This document shows positions 52,089 to 61,442 of a stretch of DNA of 64,000 nt, piece by piece (positions within the stretch are counted from its first letter, which is position 1; each line of letters opens with the position of its first letter). Under the pieces are notes generated by a model. That model was not told the origin of the DNA. It searched no databases and saw only the letters and a program-made list of their open reading frames with translations. The DNA is taken from contig JACKMT010000004.1 of NCBI GenBank assembly GCA_024235255.1, forward strand, positions 1 to 64,000, given 5' to 3'. The position numbers were made by a program, and so were the translations under genes. This DNA comes from Chromatiaceae bacterium (GTDB lineage: Bacteria > Pseudomonadota > Gammaproteobacteria > Chromatiales > Chromatiaceae).

Positions 52089-54140
52089 TCAGACTTCGGC
52101 ACCCAGTTGCTCCTTGAAGGCGGCTGCCAGCCGCTGCTGGATATCATAGGGTACCGGGTCATAGTGACTGAAAGAGATCTCGTAGGAACCTTCACCACCG
52201 GTTATCGATTTCAATCTTGAACTGTAGTCTTCAAGTTCTGCCATCGGTACCAGGCCGACAATGACCATGCGTCCTCCCGCCGCCGTGTCGGTGGTGCTGA
52301 CACGGCCCCGCCGAGTTGAGAGGTCGGCGGTGATGTCACCGACGGAATTGCCCATCACCGTTATGCGGATGTTGACGATCGGTTCCAGCACCACAGGCTT
52401 GGCGTTTTCCAGCGCTGTTTCAAACGCTTTTCTGCCAGCGGTCACGAAGGCGATCTCTTTAGAGTCAACCGTGTGAAATTTACCGTCGTAGACGACAACC
52501 TTGACGTCCTGAATGGGGTAACCTGCAATCACGCCGTCTGCCAATGCTTGCTGTACGCCTTTCTCTACAGCCGGGATCAGCGCTCCCGGGATGGCGCCGC
52601 CCTTCACTTCGTCTACAAACAGGAACCCTTCGCCCCTGGGCAAAGGCTCCACCCTCAGATAGACCTCGCCGAACTGTCCGGCGCCGCCGGTCTGTTTTTT
52701 ATGCCGGTGATGGCCTTCGGCATTGGCGCTGATGGTTTCACGATAAGGAATGCTCGGTGGCTTGGTATCGACATGCACGTTGAAGCGCTCTTCCAGCTGC
52801 TCCAGGATAACCCGCAGATGCAGATCACCCAGGCCGCGGATGACCGTCTCGTTCGCCTGAGTGTCGTGTTCCACCTTGATGCAGGGATCCTCGGACTCCA
52901 GTTTACGCAGTGCGTCGGAGAGCTTTTGGTCATCGCTGCGATTCTGGGGGATCAACGCCAGTCCGAACAGCGGCATGGGAAAAGTTTCGGGCTGCAGGTG
53001 AATGTTGTCTTCGTCATGCGAATCGTGCAGTACCGCATCCCGGTCTATCTCCTCTACTCTGGCTACCGCGCAGATATCCCCAGGTATCGCCTGCGCCATT
53101 TCACTCTGCTCCTTTCCCTGGAGCCGCAGCAGATGGGTGACCTTGAACGGTTTTCTGGCATCGCCAATGAACAGTTGGGAGTTTGGCGTGATGCTGCCCT
53201 GGTAAACGCGGAACACGCTCATTCTTCCGCGGAACGGATCGTTGGTGACCTTGAACACGTGGGCAATGGCGTGCGCATCTTCTTCCGTCGATATCTCCAC
53301 CGGCTTCGCCTTGTCGCCCTCGCCCTTGATAAAGTGAGGCGGGTTGCCTTCCGAGGGGTCAGGCATCAGGCGCACCATGATGTCGATCAGTTGGTTTATG
53401 CCTGCGCCGGTGGTGGCTGATACAAAGCATATCGGCACCAGGTGGCCTTCGCGCAACGCTTTTTCGAACGGGTCGTGGAGTTGTGCCGGATCGAGATCCT
53501 CACCCTGCTCCAGGTACATCTCCATCAGTGCCTCGTCCACTTCAACCACCTGGTCGATAATGGTGGTGTGCGCTTCCTTAACGGAAGAGAACAGCGTTTC
53601 GGCGCCGTCAGGTTTAAAGAAACAGTCCACCACTTTGCCGCCCGCGACCGGCAGATTCAGCGGCAGGCACTCTTTTCCGAATAGCTCGCGGATGTCACTA
53701 AACAGTTTTTCCAGATTGGCTTCGGCAGTATCGATTTTGTTGATAATGATCAGGCGGCAAAGCTCATCTTCCAGGGCGTGCTCCATCATGGCCTGGGCGG
53801 CGGGTTCTATTCCGGCTTCGGCATTGATGACGACGGCGGCGGTTTCAACCGCTTGCAGCACGCCAAAAGCACGGCCGAAAAAATCAGCCAGTCCGGGCGT
53901 GTCGATCAGATTAATGTGGCAACCGTCCTTTTCGAACCAGGCCAGCGAAGAGTTCAACGTGTGCTTGTAATTCTGCTCCTGCTGTTCGAAATCGCATACG
54001 GTATCGCCGCGTTCAATGGTGCCCTGGTTCTGTATCGCACCGGCGCGATACAGCAGGGCCTCCGCAAGCGTCGTTTTACCGGCGCCCGACTGGCCCACCA
54101 GGGCGATATTCCGAATATCCTGGGTGGTGTATGCAGGCAT
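52089..54140 (-). CDS. elongation factor G-like GTPase (EF-G paralogue)
   Basis: A 683-residue translational GTPase with full EF-G architecture: G domain (GQSGAGKTTL, DTPGLADF, NKID), domain II (around FKVTNDPFRGRMSVFRVYQG), and domains III-V ending in EISFSHYDPVP. The P-loop differs from canonical EF-G, which carries AHIDAGKTT, and EF-G-specific switch segments are altered. That places it in the EF-G-like (EF-G II) group of unclear function. A conserved GGAGGAGA site precedes ATG 54140. It is not linked to str operon genes, so it is a paralogue, not the main fusA. Confidence 0.83.
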   Translation of the reverse strand: MPAYTTQDIRNIALVGQSGAGKTTLAEALLYRAGAIQNQGTIERGDTVCDFEQQEQNYKHTLNSSLAWFEKDGCHINLIDTPGLADFFGRAFGVLQAVETAAVVINAEAGIEPAAQAMMEHALEDELCRLIIINKIDTAEANLEKLFSDIRELFGKECLPLNLPVAGGKVVDCFFKPDGAETLFSSVKEAHTTIIDQVVEVDEALMEMYLEQGEDLDPAQLHDPFEKALREGHLVPICFVSATTGAGINQLIDIMVRLMPDPSEGNPPHFIKGEGDKAKPVEISTEEDAHAIAHVFKVTNDPFRGRMSVFRVYQGSITPNSQLFIGDARKPFKVTHLLRLQGKEQSEMAQAIPGDICAVARVEEIDRDAVLHDSHDEDNIHLQPETFPMPLFGLALIPQNRSDDQKLSDALRKLESEDPCIKVEHDTQANETVIRGLGDLHLRVILEQLEERFNVHVDTKPPSIPYRETISANAEGHHRHKKQTGGAGQFGEVYLRVEPLPRGEGFLFVDEVKGGAIPGALIPAVEKGVQQALADGVIAGYPIQDVKVVVYDGKFHTVDSKEIAFVTAGRKAFETALENAKPVVLEPIVNIRITVMGNSVGDITADLSTRRGRVSTTDTAAGGRMVIVGLVPMAELEDYSSRLKSITGGEGSYEISFSHYDPVPYDIQQRLAAAFKEQLGAEV

Positions 54141-54262
54141 GCTCTCCTCCTTAACTTCGATTGACTGAAACCATTATCCCAAAGGAACTTATGGCCGGAC
54201 GCTATGACCCCGGTCAACTATCCGCTATCGAACGATGAACTGGCGGATTGCCAGGCGCACTT

Positions 54263-54718
54263 TTAACTGCGGGAGCGTCTGTCGCGTCCCTTGTAGGCAG
54301 CAACCTGTTTAATAATCTCCTGGAACGGCAATCGCTCCAGGCGCTCAAACCTGTTCACCGCGCACTCAACCAGCGCATAGACATCTTCCACCACTGCCGG
54401 CGTCTCCGCACCGGTATTCAGTGCCAGGTAGAGGCCCTGCAGTCCGCCAATCTGTATGCGCATGGCTTTGGCGTGGGGCAGCACGCTGGTCTGGTCGGCA
54501 GACTTAAGGGTAAATCGGGTATGCTGCCGCAGCAGTTTCAACAGTGTTTCGCATTGCTGTTGGCCCACTTCGCTTCGGCAGTGCACCCCTTCGCGTTCTG
54601 CAAGATAAAATTTTTCCGCCTGCGAACAGCTGCACTGACCCGATAGCACCCCTTTCTCGAACAGGCAGAAGCGCTCGTTCATACCGCGATAGAGTTTGCG
54701 AAATGCATCCTGGTCCAT
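54263..54718 (-). CDS. cysteine-rich hypothetical protein
   Basis: A 151-residue protein that I do not recognise. Its N-terminal half carries five cysteines (C18, C29, C31, C47, C55; FCLFEKGVLSGQCSCSQ and GVHCRSEVGQQQC), suggesting a metal or Fe-S site. The C-terminal half is helical and ends in a basic tail (KGRDRRSRS). It sits one base after the hslR stop, so it belongs to the grxC-hslR run. Confidence 0.6.
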   Translation of the reverse strand: MDQDAFRKLYRGMNERFCLFEKGVLSGQCSCSQAEKFYLAEREGVHCRSEVGQQQCETLLKLLRQHTRFTLKSADQTSVLPHAKAMRIQIGGLQGLYLALNTGAETPAVVEDVYALVECAVNRFERLERLPFQEIIKQVAAYKGRDRRSRS

Positions 54719-54719
54719 A

Positions 54720-55115
54720 TCAGTCCGATCTACCGGTAAAGCGGTGGATCAAGCGCCGGTCCCGTTTGCTGGGCTTACCCATACCAGGCTGAGGCGCTGT
54801 GGCGCGCAGCAGGCGGGCCTGTTCCGTCATCTCTTCGCGCTTGCGGATGCTGGCCTCATCTTCTCGATAGAATCCAACGGCTTCAGATGCCGGACGGCGC
54901 TGTCTGGGAATCTGTTCGATCGTAATAATCCACTCCAGGGAGCCTTTGTGGATGCGCAGCCGGGATCCGGCGTGAACCTCCCTGCCGGGTTTGGTGCGCA
55001 TTCCGTTCAGATGCACTTTGCCACCGTTAATCGCCTCCACAGCCAGCTGTCGGGTCTTGAAGAAACGGGCAGCCCACAGCCACTTGTCGAGCCGAATACA
55101 CTCCTTTTCGGTCAT
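54720..55115 (-). CDS. hslR: heat shock protein 15, S4 RNA-binding
   Basis: A 131-residue protein with an N-terminal S4 domain (IRLDKWLWAARFFKTRQLAVEAINGGKVHLNG) and a basic C-terminal tail. Hsp15 binds free 50S subunits carrying a blocked nascent chain. It overlaps grxC by one base (TGATG) and is followed closely by the Cys-rich gene. Length and domain position match E. coli HslR. Confidence 0.88.
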   Translation of the reverse strand: MTEKECIRLDKWLWAARFFKTRQLAVEAINGGKVHLNGMRTKPGREVHAGSRLRIHKGSLEWIITIEQIPRQRRPASEAVGFYREDEASIRKREEMTEQARLLRATAPQPGMGKPSKRDRRLIHRFTGRSD

Positions 55116-55417
55116 CAGGTGGGGTCGGCCTCCTCCTCGGTGACTTCAGGCTCCAGATCGGGAGCCAGACCCAGCAGTGGATCGAGTTTTCCGAATGCGT
55201 TGAGCTCGGCCAGATCGTCGTAGCCGCCGACATGGTAATCATCGATGAATATCTGAGGTACGGTGCGGCGCTTGCTGCGTTCGAGCATTTCGCGCATCAG
55301 TTCCCGGTTGCCATCGATGCGCAGCTCCTTGAACTCCACGCCCTTCTTTTTGAGCAGGTTTTTCGCACGCACACAGTAGGGGCAGATCAGCGTTGTGTAG
55401 ATGATGACGCTGGGCAT
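55115..55417 (-). CDS. grxC: glutaredoxin 3
   Basis: A 100-residue dithiol glutaredoxin with active site CPYC (residues 12-15, TLICPYCVRAK), the cis-proline TVPQIFID and the glutathione-binding GGYDDL. A short acidic tail (EPEVTEEEADPT) extends beyond the usual length. It uses glutathione, made by the GshA encoded at 9331. First gene of a three-gene operon with hslR and the Cys-rich gene, divergent from pepN. Confidence 0.9.
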   Translation of the reverse strand: MPSVIIYTTLICPYCVRAKNLLKKKGVEFKELRIDGNRELMREMLERSKRRTVPQIFIDDYHVGGYDDLAELNAFGKLDPLLGLAPDLEPEVTEEEADPT

Positions 55418-55513
55418 AGTTGTAGCCTCTCAGGTTAGTTTGACCTATTCTAACAGTCCATATGTCAGCGGGTCTAACAGCTCAAGTTATCCGCCACCAT
55501 TTAAGGAGACGCC

Positions 55514-58150
55514 ATGCTGCGCGACGCGCCTAAAGCGATATATCTGAAGGATTATATTCCACCCGAGTATCTGATCGATAAGGCAGATTTACGCTTTGAT
55601 CTGCAGGATGAGCGGACGCTGGTTTTCGCCCGTCTCGAAATACGGCGGAACCCGGTTTCAGCGCAAACCGGCGAGGCGCTCTTTCTGCACGGTGAAGGGC
55701 TGGAGCTGCGTTCGCTCTCGCTTGACGGAGAGCCGCTGCAAGCCGAACAGTACACGGTGGAGATGCAAGGATTGCGCATTGACCGGGTGCCGGAAAGTTT
55801 CGTGCTGGAGAGCGAGGTCGGCATCAAACCCCAGGAGAATACCGCGCTGGAGGGTCTGTATAAATCAGGCGCTATGTTCTGCACCCAATGCGAGGCGGAG
55901 GGGTTTCGTAAAATCACCTGGTTTATCGACCGTCCCGATGTGATGACCCGCTTTACCACCACCATCGTCGCCGACAAAGCAAACTATCCCACGCTGCTAT
56001 CCAACGGGAATCTGCATGCCATGCAAGAGGTCGGGGAGGGGAGGCACCAGGTGGTCTGGGATGATCCGTTTCCCAAGCCCAGTTATCTGTTCGCACTGGT
56101 TGCCGGCAACCTGAAGCATATCGAGGAGCGCTACACCACAGCTTCGGGCAAAGAGATCCTGCTGCGCATCTACGTTGAACCGGAGAATATCGGCAAGTGC
56201 GACCATGCCATGCAGTCGCTGAAACACGCGATGGCCTGGGATGAGCGGAAATACGGCCGCGAGTACGACCTCGACATCTATATGATCGTCGCGGTCGCTG
56301 CTTTCAATATGGGGGCAATGGAGAATAAGGGGCTCAATATTTTCAACGCCAAGTTTGTACTGGCGCGGTCCGAGAGTGCCACCGATACGGATTTTCAGGG
56401 CATCGAAGGCGTTATCGCCCACGAGTATTTCCACAACTGGACCGGAAACCGCATCACCTGCAGAGACTGGTTTCAACTCAGCCTGAAGGAGGGTCTGACG
56501 GTATTCCGCGATCAGGAGTTTTCTGCGGATATGGGGTCGCGGGGAGTGAAGCGCATCGAAGATGTGCGGCTGCTCCGTGCCCACCAGTTTGCCGAGGACA
56601 GCGGCCCCATGGCGCATCCGGTGCGCCCCGATTCCTATATCGAAATCAATAATTTTTACACGGTTACCGTGTACGAAAAAGGTGCCGAGGTGGTGCGCAT
56701 GCTGTACCACCTGCTGGGCCCCGAAGCCTACCGCAAGGCGACCGATCTCTATTTCCGGCGGCACGATGGCGAGGCGGTCACCACCGATGATTTTGTGCGC
56801 TGCATGGAACAGGCCGGCGGGCGGGATCTAAGTCAGTTCAAACGCTGGTACAGCCAGGCCGGCACGCCCGCACTGCGGGTCAGCGGGCACTATGACGAGC
56901 ACGGGAAAAGCTATCTCCTGACGCTGGAGCAGTCGACTCCTCCGACACCGGGTCAGCCGGACAAACAACCGCTGCATATGCCCGTTGCCGTTGGTTTACT
57001 GGACGGTCGTGGGAGGGACATCGCACTCCGGCTGAAAGGCGAAGCGATGGCAGGCGGTACCACCCGCATAGTCGAACTGCGGGAGGCCAGGCAGAGTTTC
57101 TGCTTCGTCGATATTCCGGAGCGGCCGATACCTTCGCTGCTGCGCGGTTTCTCGGCACCGGTAAAGCTGTTGTTCGATTACAGCGATGCGGATCTGATGT
57201 TTCTGATGGCCCACGACAGTGACGGCTTCAATCGCTGGGATGCAGCTCAGGCGCTGGTGCAGCGCGTCCTGCTGCGGCGCATTTCAGATTCCACGGGAGC
57301 GCTGCCGGATGGGTTTGTGGACGCTTTTCGCCGGGCGTTGACCGATCCGGACGCTGACAAAGCGTTGCTGGCCGAGGTATTAACGCTGCCGTCGGAGTCC
57401 TACCTGGGGGATCAGATGGAACAGGTGGATGTGGATGGCATTCACCAAAGCAGGGAGGAGTTGAAGCGGTTGTTGGCGAGTGAGCTGCGCACGGAGCTGC
57501 TGGCGGTCTATCACGCCAATCGGGAGCAGGGCGGGTACGACATCGCATCGGCATCCATTGCCAGGCGCAGCCTGAAAAATCTCTGTCTGGGATACCTGGC
57601 AGAGCTGCAGGACGAAGCGGTGCTGAAACTCTGTGTCGAGCAGTATCGGCAGGGTCATAACATGACCGATGTAATGGCGGCGTTGAGCCTGGTCGCAGAG
57701 AGCGATACCGCGGAGAGGACGCATCTGCTGGCCGATTTTTACCAGCGATGGAAGAGCGACCAGCTGGTGCTGGACAAATGGTTTACCGTACAGGCCGTGT
57801 CTAAGCGCAGCGATACGCTGGAGCAGGTGCAGCAGTTGACCCGGCACCCTGACTTCTCCATTACCAATCCCAATCGGGTGCGCAGCCTGGTGGGCGCCTT
57901 CTGTTCGGCAAATCCGGTGCGTTTCCACCGGGCGGACGGCGCGGGTTACCGTTTTCTTGCAGACCGGGTGCTGGAGCTGGATCGGCTGAATCCCCAGGTG
58001 GCGTCGCGTATGCTGCGGCTGATGACCCGTTGGCGACGCTATGATGCTTCCCGTCAAAAGCTGATGCGGGAGCAGTTGCAGCGGGTGCTGGCGGCAGATT
58101 CAGTTTCACCGGACGTGTATGAGATCGGCTCAAAAAGCCTGGAGAGCTGA
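55514..58150 (+). CDS. pepN: aminopeptidase N
   Basis: An 878-residue M1 family zinc aminopeptidase of the E. coli PepN type, acting in the cytoplasm. The exopeptidase motif GAMENKG and the zinc site HEYFHNW with the downstream EGLTVFRDQEF are intact. The N-terminal beta domain and long C-terminal helical DUF3458-like domain match full length. AAGGAGA precedes ATG 55514. Confidence 0.95.
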   Translation: MLRDAPKAIYLKDYIPPEYLIDKADLRFDLQDERTLVFARLEIRRNPVSAQTGEALFLHGEGLELRSLSLDGEPLQAEQYTVEMQGLRIDRVPESFVLESEVGIKPQENTALEGLYKSGAMFCTQCEAEGFRKITWFIDRPDVMTRFTTTIVADKANYPTLLSNGNLHAMQEVGEGRHQVVWDDPFPKPSYLFALVAGNLKHIEERYTTASGKEILLRIYVEPENIGKCDHAMQSLKHAMAWDERKYGREYDLDIYMIVAVAAFNMGAMENKGLNIFNAKFVLARSESATDTDFQGIEGVIAHEYFHNWTGNRITCRDWFQLSLKEGLTVFRDQEFSADMGSRGVKRIEDVRLLRAHQFAEDSGPMAHPVRPDSYIEINNFYTVTVYEKGAEVVRMLYHLLGPEAYRKATDLYFRRHDGEAVTTDDFVRCMEQAGGRDLSQFKRWYSQAGTPALRVSGHYDEHGKSYLLTLEQSTPPTPGQPDKQPLHMPVAVGLLDGRGRDIALRLKGEAMAGGTTRIVELREARQSFCFVDIPERPIPSLLRGFSAPVKLLFDYSDADLMFLMAHDSDGFNRWDAAQALVQRVLLRRISDSTGALPDGFVDAFRRALTDPDADKALLAEVLTLPSESYLGDQMEQVDVDGIHQSREELKRLLASELRTELLAVYHANREQGGYDIASASIARRSLKNLCLGYLAELQDEAVLKLCVEQYRQGHNMTDVMAALSLVAESDTAERTHLLADFYQRWKSDQLVLDKWFTVQAVSKRSDTLEQVQQLTRHPDFSITNPNRVRSLVGAFCSANPVRFHRADGAGYRFLADRVLELDRLNPQVASRMLRLMTRWRRYDASRQKLMREQLQRVLAADSVSPDVYEIGSKSLES

Positions 58151-58342
58151 GTAGGTCGGGATTCGGTGGACCAGGCTTGGCCGGATAACCGATGGGTGTT
58201 CGTAACCGATTGCATCGCTATTCAAAGCGCCGGACTTAAATTCCTTTTAGCAACTGGAAAAATTTAATGATTCTGTCATCATGCATCAGTGTTTCTATTG
58301 TTGCCCAACGCTAAAAACTAACTACAAAAGAAACGAGGTGCC

Positions 58343-59935
58343 ATGTACACCCCTCTTCACCAATTTTGTATGCGCGATACCGGCAATGCCGACGCGCTGC
58401 TCATCGCCCTGTCAGAGCAACTCCAGTTGGAGCTAAGGAGCGAAGCGGAAACTGCGCTCAACCGGATCTACTTCGATAGTTTCGACTGGCGTCTCTATCT
58501 GGGCGGCGGCGTGCTTTACTGCAAGCCCGATGGCCGCAAAAAGACGCTGATCTGGACCAAAGAGGGAGGCGATGATGCCGCCGAGACGCTGACGATTGGC
58601 CGCGGCATGCCGAAGTTCGCTGAGGATTTTCCACCGGGTGCGATGCGCGACGCGCTCTCCGGTTTGCTCGAAATGCGCGCGCTTATCCCTCAGGTTGAGG
58701 TAAAAGGCAGGGTGAGGATATTCAAGGTGCTCGACCCAGAGCAGAAAACTGTGCTCAGGTTGTCGATCGAGTCGCATGCGAGTCGGGAACCGGGTGTTGC
58801 TGAGTTCAGCGAACTGCCGGAGCGCATCGGCCTGCTGCCAATGAGAGGATACGCCGCTGTCCTCAAACGCGCTAAGAAGATTTTGGAAAAAGATATGGGT
58901 CTGGAAGCGGTGGCAGTCGGGCTGTTGCCGGCAGCGCTGACAGCGCTAGGCAGAAAACCCGCCGATTATTCTGCCAAACTGGAGTTTCAGTTTGCCCCTG
59001 AAGATGCAGCCGGGCTGGTTGCCAGACGGATTCATCTCAATCTGCTCGATACGATTGAGAGAAATCTGCCCGGCACCTGTGCCAACACAGACTCCGAATT
59101 TCTGCACGACCTGCGGGTTGCAGTCAGGCGAGCCCGTTCTGCGCTGACTCAGATCAAAGGTGTGTTCAATCCGGAGGCGGTGGCGGCATTCAATCCCCGC
59201 CTGGCCTGGATTGGACAGATTACCGGACCGAGTCGGGATATGGACGTCTACCTGCTTGACTACGACGTATATCGATCCACGCTGCCGCAGCGGTTTCAAG
59301 CGGATCTCGACCCGCTGCACGGCTTTCTGCTTGCCCACCGGAAACGCGCGTACCGGGAGATGGCGAGCAAGCTAAAATCCAAGGATTTTCAGACGTTTCT
59401 GAAGGAGTGGCGTCGTTTTCTTGACAACCCTCCGGAGTCGGATGATACCGCTGGCTCCGCCGCACTGCCGGTGAAGCAGGTGGCCGATAAGCGCATCCGC
59501 CGGATTTACAAACGCGTGTTGGCGGAGGGATCCGCTGTCAATGACAGCTCGCCAGCAACCGCCTTCCATGAGCTAAGAAAAAACTGCAAAAAGCTCAGAT
59601 ACTTGATCGAATTTTTCCAGAGCCTCTATCCGAGCGCACAGATTCTGCCTTTGATAAAGGCACTCAAGGCACTGCTCGACAATCTCGGTGCGTTTCAGGA
59701 TACCGAAGTGCAGGCCAATAAGCTGCGCGAGTTTGCCCACCAGATGGTGAAAGAGGGCGAAGTTCCGGCGGATACGCTGCTGGCTATGGGCATGCTGGTG
59801 GACGGGCTGTTGCAGCGCCAGCAGGAGGCACGCAAGGATTTTCACAACTGCTTTAATCTGTTTGCCGGCAAGGAGAACAGGAAGGAGTTTAAAGCGATTT
59901 TTTCCGGCTCCTCCAGAGCCAGCCAGCAGGGATGA
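58343..59935 (+). CDS. CHAD domain protein
   Basis: A 530-residue protein. The N-terminal ~200 residues resemble a CYTH-like triphosphate tunnel fold (LELRSEAETALNRIYFDSFDWRLYLGGGVLYC). The C-terminal part is a CHAD helical domain, recognised by the conserved histidines in FLHDLRVAVRRARSAL and FHELRKNCKKLRYLIEFF, which bind polyphosphate. Such proteins associate with polyphosphate granules. GAGGTG precedes ATG 58343. It is alone in its unit and followed by a tRNA gene on the opposite strand. Confidence 0.82.
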   Translation: MYTPLHQFCMRDTGNADALLIALSEQLQLELRSEAETALNRIYFDSFDWRLYLGGGVLYCKPDGRKKTLIWTKEGGDDAAETLTIGRGMPKFAEDFPPGAMRDALSGLLEMRALIPQVEVKGRVRIFKVLDPEQKTVLRLSIESHASREPGVAEFSELPERIGLLPMRGYAAVLKRAKKILEKDMGLEAVAVGLLPAALTALGRKPADYSAKLEFQFAPEDAAGLVARRIHLNLLDTIERNLPGTCANTDSEFLHDLRVAVRRARSALTQIKGVFNPEAVAAFNPRLAWIGQITGPSRDMDVYLLDYDVYRSTLPQRFQADLDPLHGFLLAHRKRAYREMASKLKSKDFQTFLKEWRRFLDNPPESDDTAGSAALPVKQVADKRIRRIYKRVLAEGSAVNDSSPATAFHELRKNCKKLRYLIEFFQSLYPSAQILPLIKALKALLDNLGAFQDTEVQANKLREFAHQMVKEGEVPADTLLAMGMLVDGLLQRQQEARKDFHNCFNLFAGKENRKEFKAIFSGSSRASQQG

Positions 59936-60006
59936 TGGCGTCAGGCGCGTTAGACTGGCCGAGAGCGGATATTACCGCAACAACGATCGGTACGGTTGCT
60001 CGAATC

Positions 60007-60091
60007 TGGTAGCTAGGGCGGGAGTCGAACCCGCATGCCCGAAGGCGCAGCATTTTGAGTGCTGTGTGTATACCAGTTCCACCACCTAGCC
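60007..60091 (-). tRNA. tRNA-Leu (anticodon CAA)
   Basis: A complete 85-base tRNA on the minus strand, 5' end at 60091. The acceptor stem GGCTAGG pairs with CCTAGCT, including one G-T. The anticodon loop CTCAAAA between CAGCA and TGCTG gives anticodon CAA, reading UUG. A long class II variable arm (GCGCCTTCGGGCA region) and a normal T arm (GCGGGTTCGACTCCCGC) are present. The 3' CCA is encoded. Confidence 0.95.
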
Positions 60092-60263
60092 AAGGTACCC
60101 GTTGACCGTATCGCGTTTCAACAGCGGCCTGATTGGATGCGGAACTGATCGGCCGTTGTGATGGCAAAGGATGCATTGGTTGCATCCCTTAGCCCCTCGC
60201 GAAGGAGCCGTAGTATAGCTTTTTCCGGGGAAGGCGCAAACGTTATGCTACTATCGCGCCCCG

Positions 60264-61292
60264 ATGCAACGCTCCGATTTCAAATTTGAACTTCCCGATT
60301 CGCTGATCGCCCAGTTTCCGCCGGCGCGGCGCGGCGACAGCCGCTTGCTCGAACTGGAGGGTACCAGCGGCTTGATCCGGGATCGCAACTTTAGCGAGCT
60401 GCCGGATCTGCTCAACACGGGGGATCTCTTGGTGTTCAACGACACCCGGGTTATTCCCGCTCGGCTTTACGGCCGCAAGGCCGGCAGCGGCGGCAGGGTG
60501 GAGCTGCTCATCGAGCGTCTGCTCGATTCACGGCGTGCGCTGGCGCATCTCAAATCAAGTAAATCGCCCCGGCCCGGAACGTTGATTATGGTGGAGGGAG
60601 GCGGGACCCTCGAAGTGACGGCCCGCCACGACAGCCTGTTCGAACTCATCTCCCGGGAAGACGATCTGCTCAATTTGATGAATCGGTCCGGGCATATACC
60701 ACTGCCGCCGTATATCACCAGAGCGGATGAGGAGCTGGATCTGGAGCGTTATCAGACGGTCTACGCTGTCCACCCCGGTGCAGTGGCGGCGCCAACGGCG
60801 GGGCTGCACTTCGACCGGCCGATGCTGGATCGGCTGGCGGCAAAAGGGGTCGCGAGCGCCCGCGTCACACTGCATGTTGGCGCCGGGACTTTTCAACCGG
60901 TCAGGGTGGAACAGCTGGATCAGCATGTGATGCACAGTGAGTACCTGGAAGTGAGCGAGGAGACCTGTGCCAGTGTACAACGCACCCGCGCCTGTGGCGG
61001 CCGTGTGGTGGCGGTGGGGACAACCAGCGTGCGCAGCCTGGAGAGTGCTGCGGCAACGGGGTCATTGCAGCCGTTCAGCGGTGATACACAGTTATTTATC
61101 CACCCCGGTTACAGCTTCAGGTGCGTCGATGCCATGATCACGAACTTTCACCTGCCTGAATCGACTTTGCTGATGCTGGTCTCGGCTTTCTCCGGACATG
61201 CGCAGATAATGGCAGCCTACCGGCATGCGGTTGCTGAATGCTATCGCTTTTTCAGTTACGGCGATGCGATGTTTCTGACCAGGTGTCGATGA
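60264..61292 (+). CDS. queA: tRNA preQ1(34) S-adenosylmethionine ribosyltransferase-isomerase
   Basis: A 342-residue cytosolic enzyme that transfers and isomerises the ribosyl part of SAM to preQ1-modified tRNA, forming epoxyqueuosine. Conserved blocks are FELPDSLIAQFPPARRGDSRLL, GDLLVFNDTRVIPARLYG, IPLPPYITR, YAVHPGAVAAPTAGLHFD, GAGTFQPV, GTTSVRSLESAA and TNFHLPESTLLMLVSAF. First gene of the queuosine-Sec run queA-tgt-yajC-secD. Confidence 0.95.
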   Translation: MQRSDFKFELPDSLIAQFPPARRGDSRLLELEGTSGLIRDRNFSELPDLLNTGDLLVFNDTRVIPARLYGRKAGSGGRVELLIERLLDSRRALAHLKSSKSPRPGTLIMVEGGGTLEVTARHDSLFELISREDDLLNLMNRSGHIPLPPYITRADEELDLERYQTVYAVHPGAVAAPTAGLHFDRPMLDRLAAKGVASARVTLHVGAGTFQPVRVEQLDQHVMHSEYLEVSEETCASVQRTRACGGRVVAVGTTSVRSLESAAATGSLQPFSGDTQLFIHPGYSFRCVDAMITNFHLPESTLLMLVSAFSGHAQIMAAYRHAVAECYRFFSYGDAMFLTRCR

Positions 61293-61308
61293 GCGAAGGG
61301 CAAAAAAA

Positions 61309-61330
61309 TGCGCGGCTGAAGGAGCCGCGC
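61309..61330 (+). terminator. GC-rich hairpin after queA
   Basis: GCGCGGCT and AGCCGCGC form a perfect eight-bp stem around GAAGG, about 20 bases after the queA stop. No T-run follows; termination or mRNA stability are both possible. Confidence 0.4.
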
Positions 61331-61360
61331 AAAGATCCACCAAAGGAGGATGGAGGAGTG

Positions 61361-61380
61361 TGTACTAAAGATTTAGTACA
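61361..61380. promoter_or_regulatory. perfect 20-base palindrome upstream of tgt
   Basis: TGTACTAAAGATTTAGTACA has nine-base perfect arms around GA, 62 bases before the tgt start. It could be an operator or a small hairpin in the queA-tgt gap. No known regulator site is recognised. Confidence 0.45.
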
Positions 61381-61442
61381 TGGGCATTTTCTTATATTCT
61401 TTCCTGGTTGTCAACTGTGTTTTTTAGTAAATACGCTTACCC

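Noticed and set aside
52473..53420. 315-codon plus-strand open frame inside the EF-G-like gene
   Set aside because: Opposite strand of a complete translational GTPase; no ribosome site or motif.
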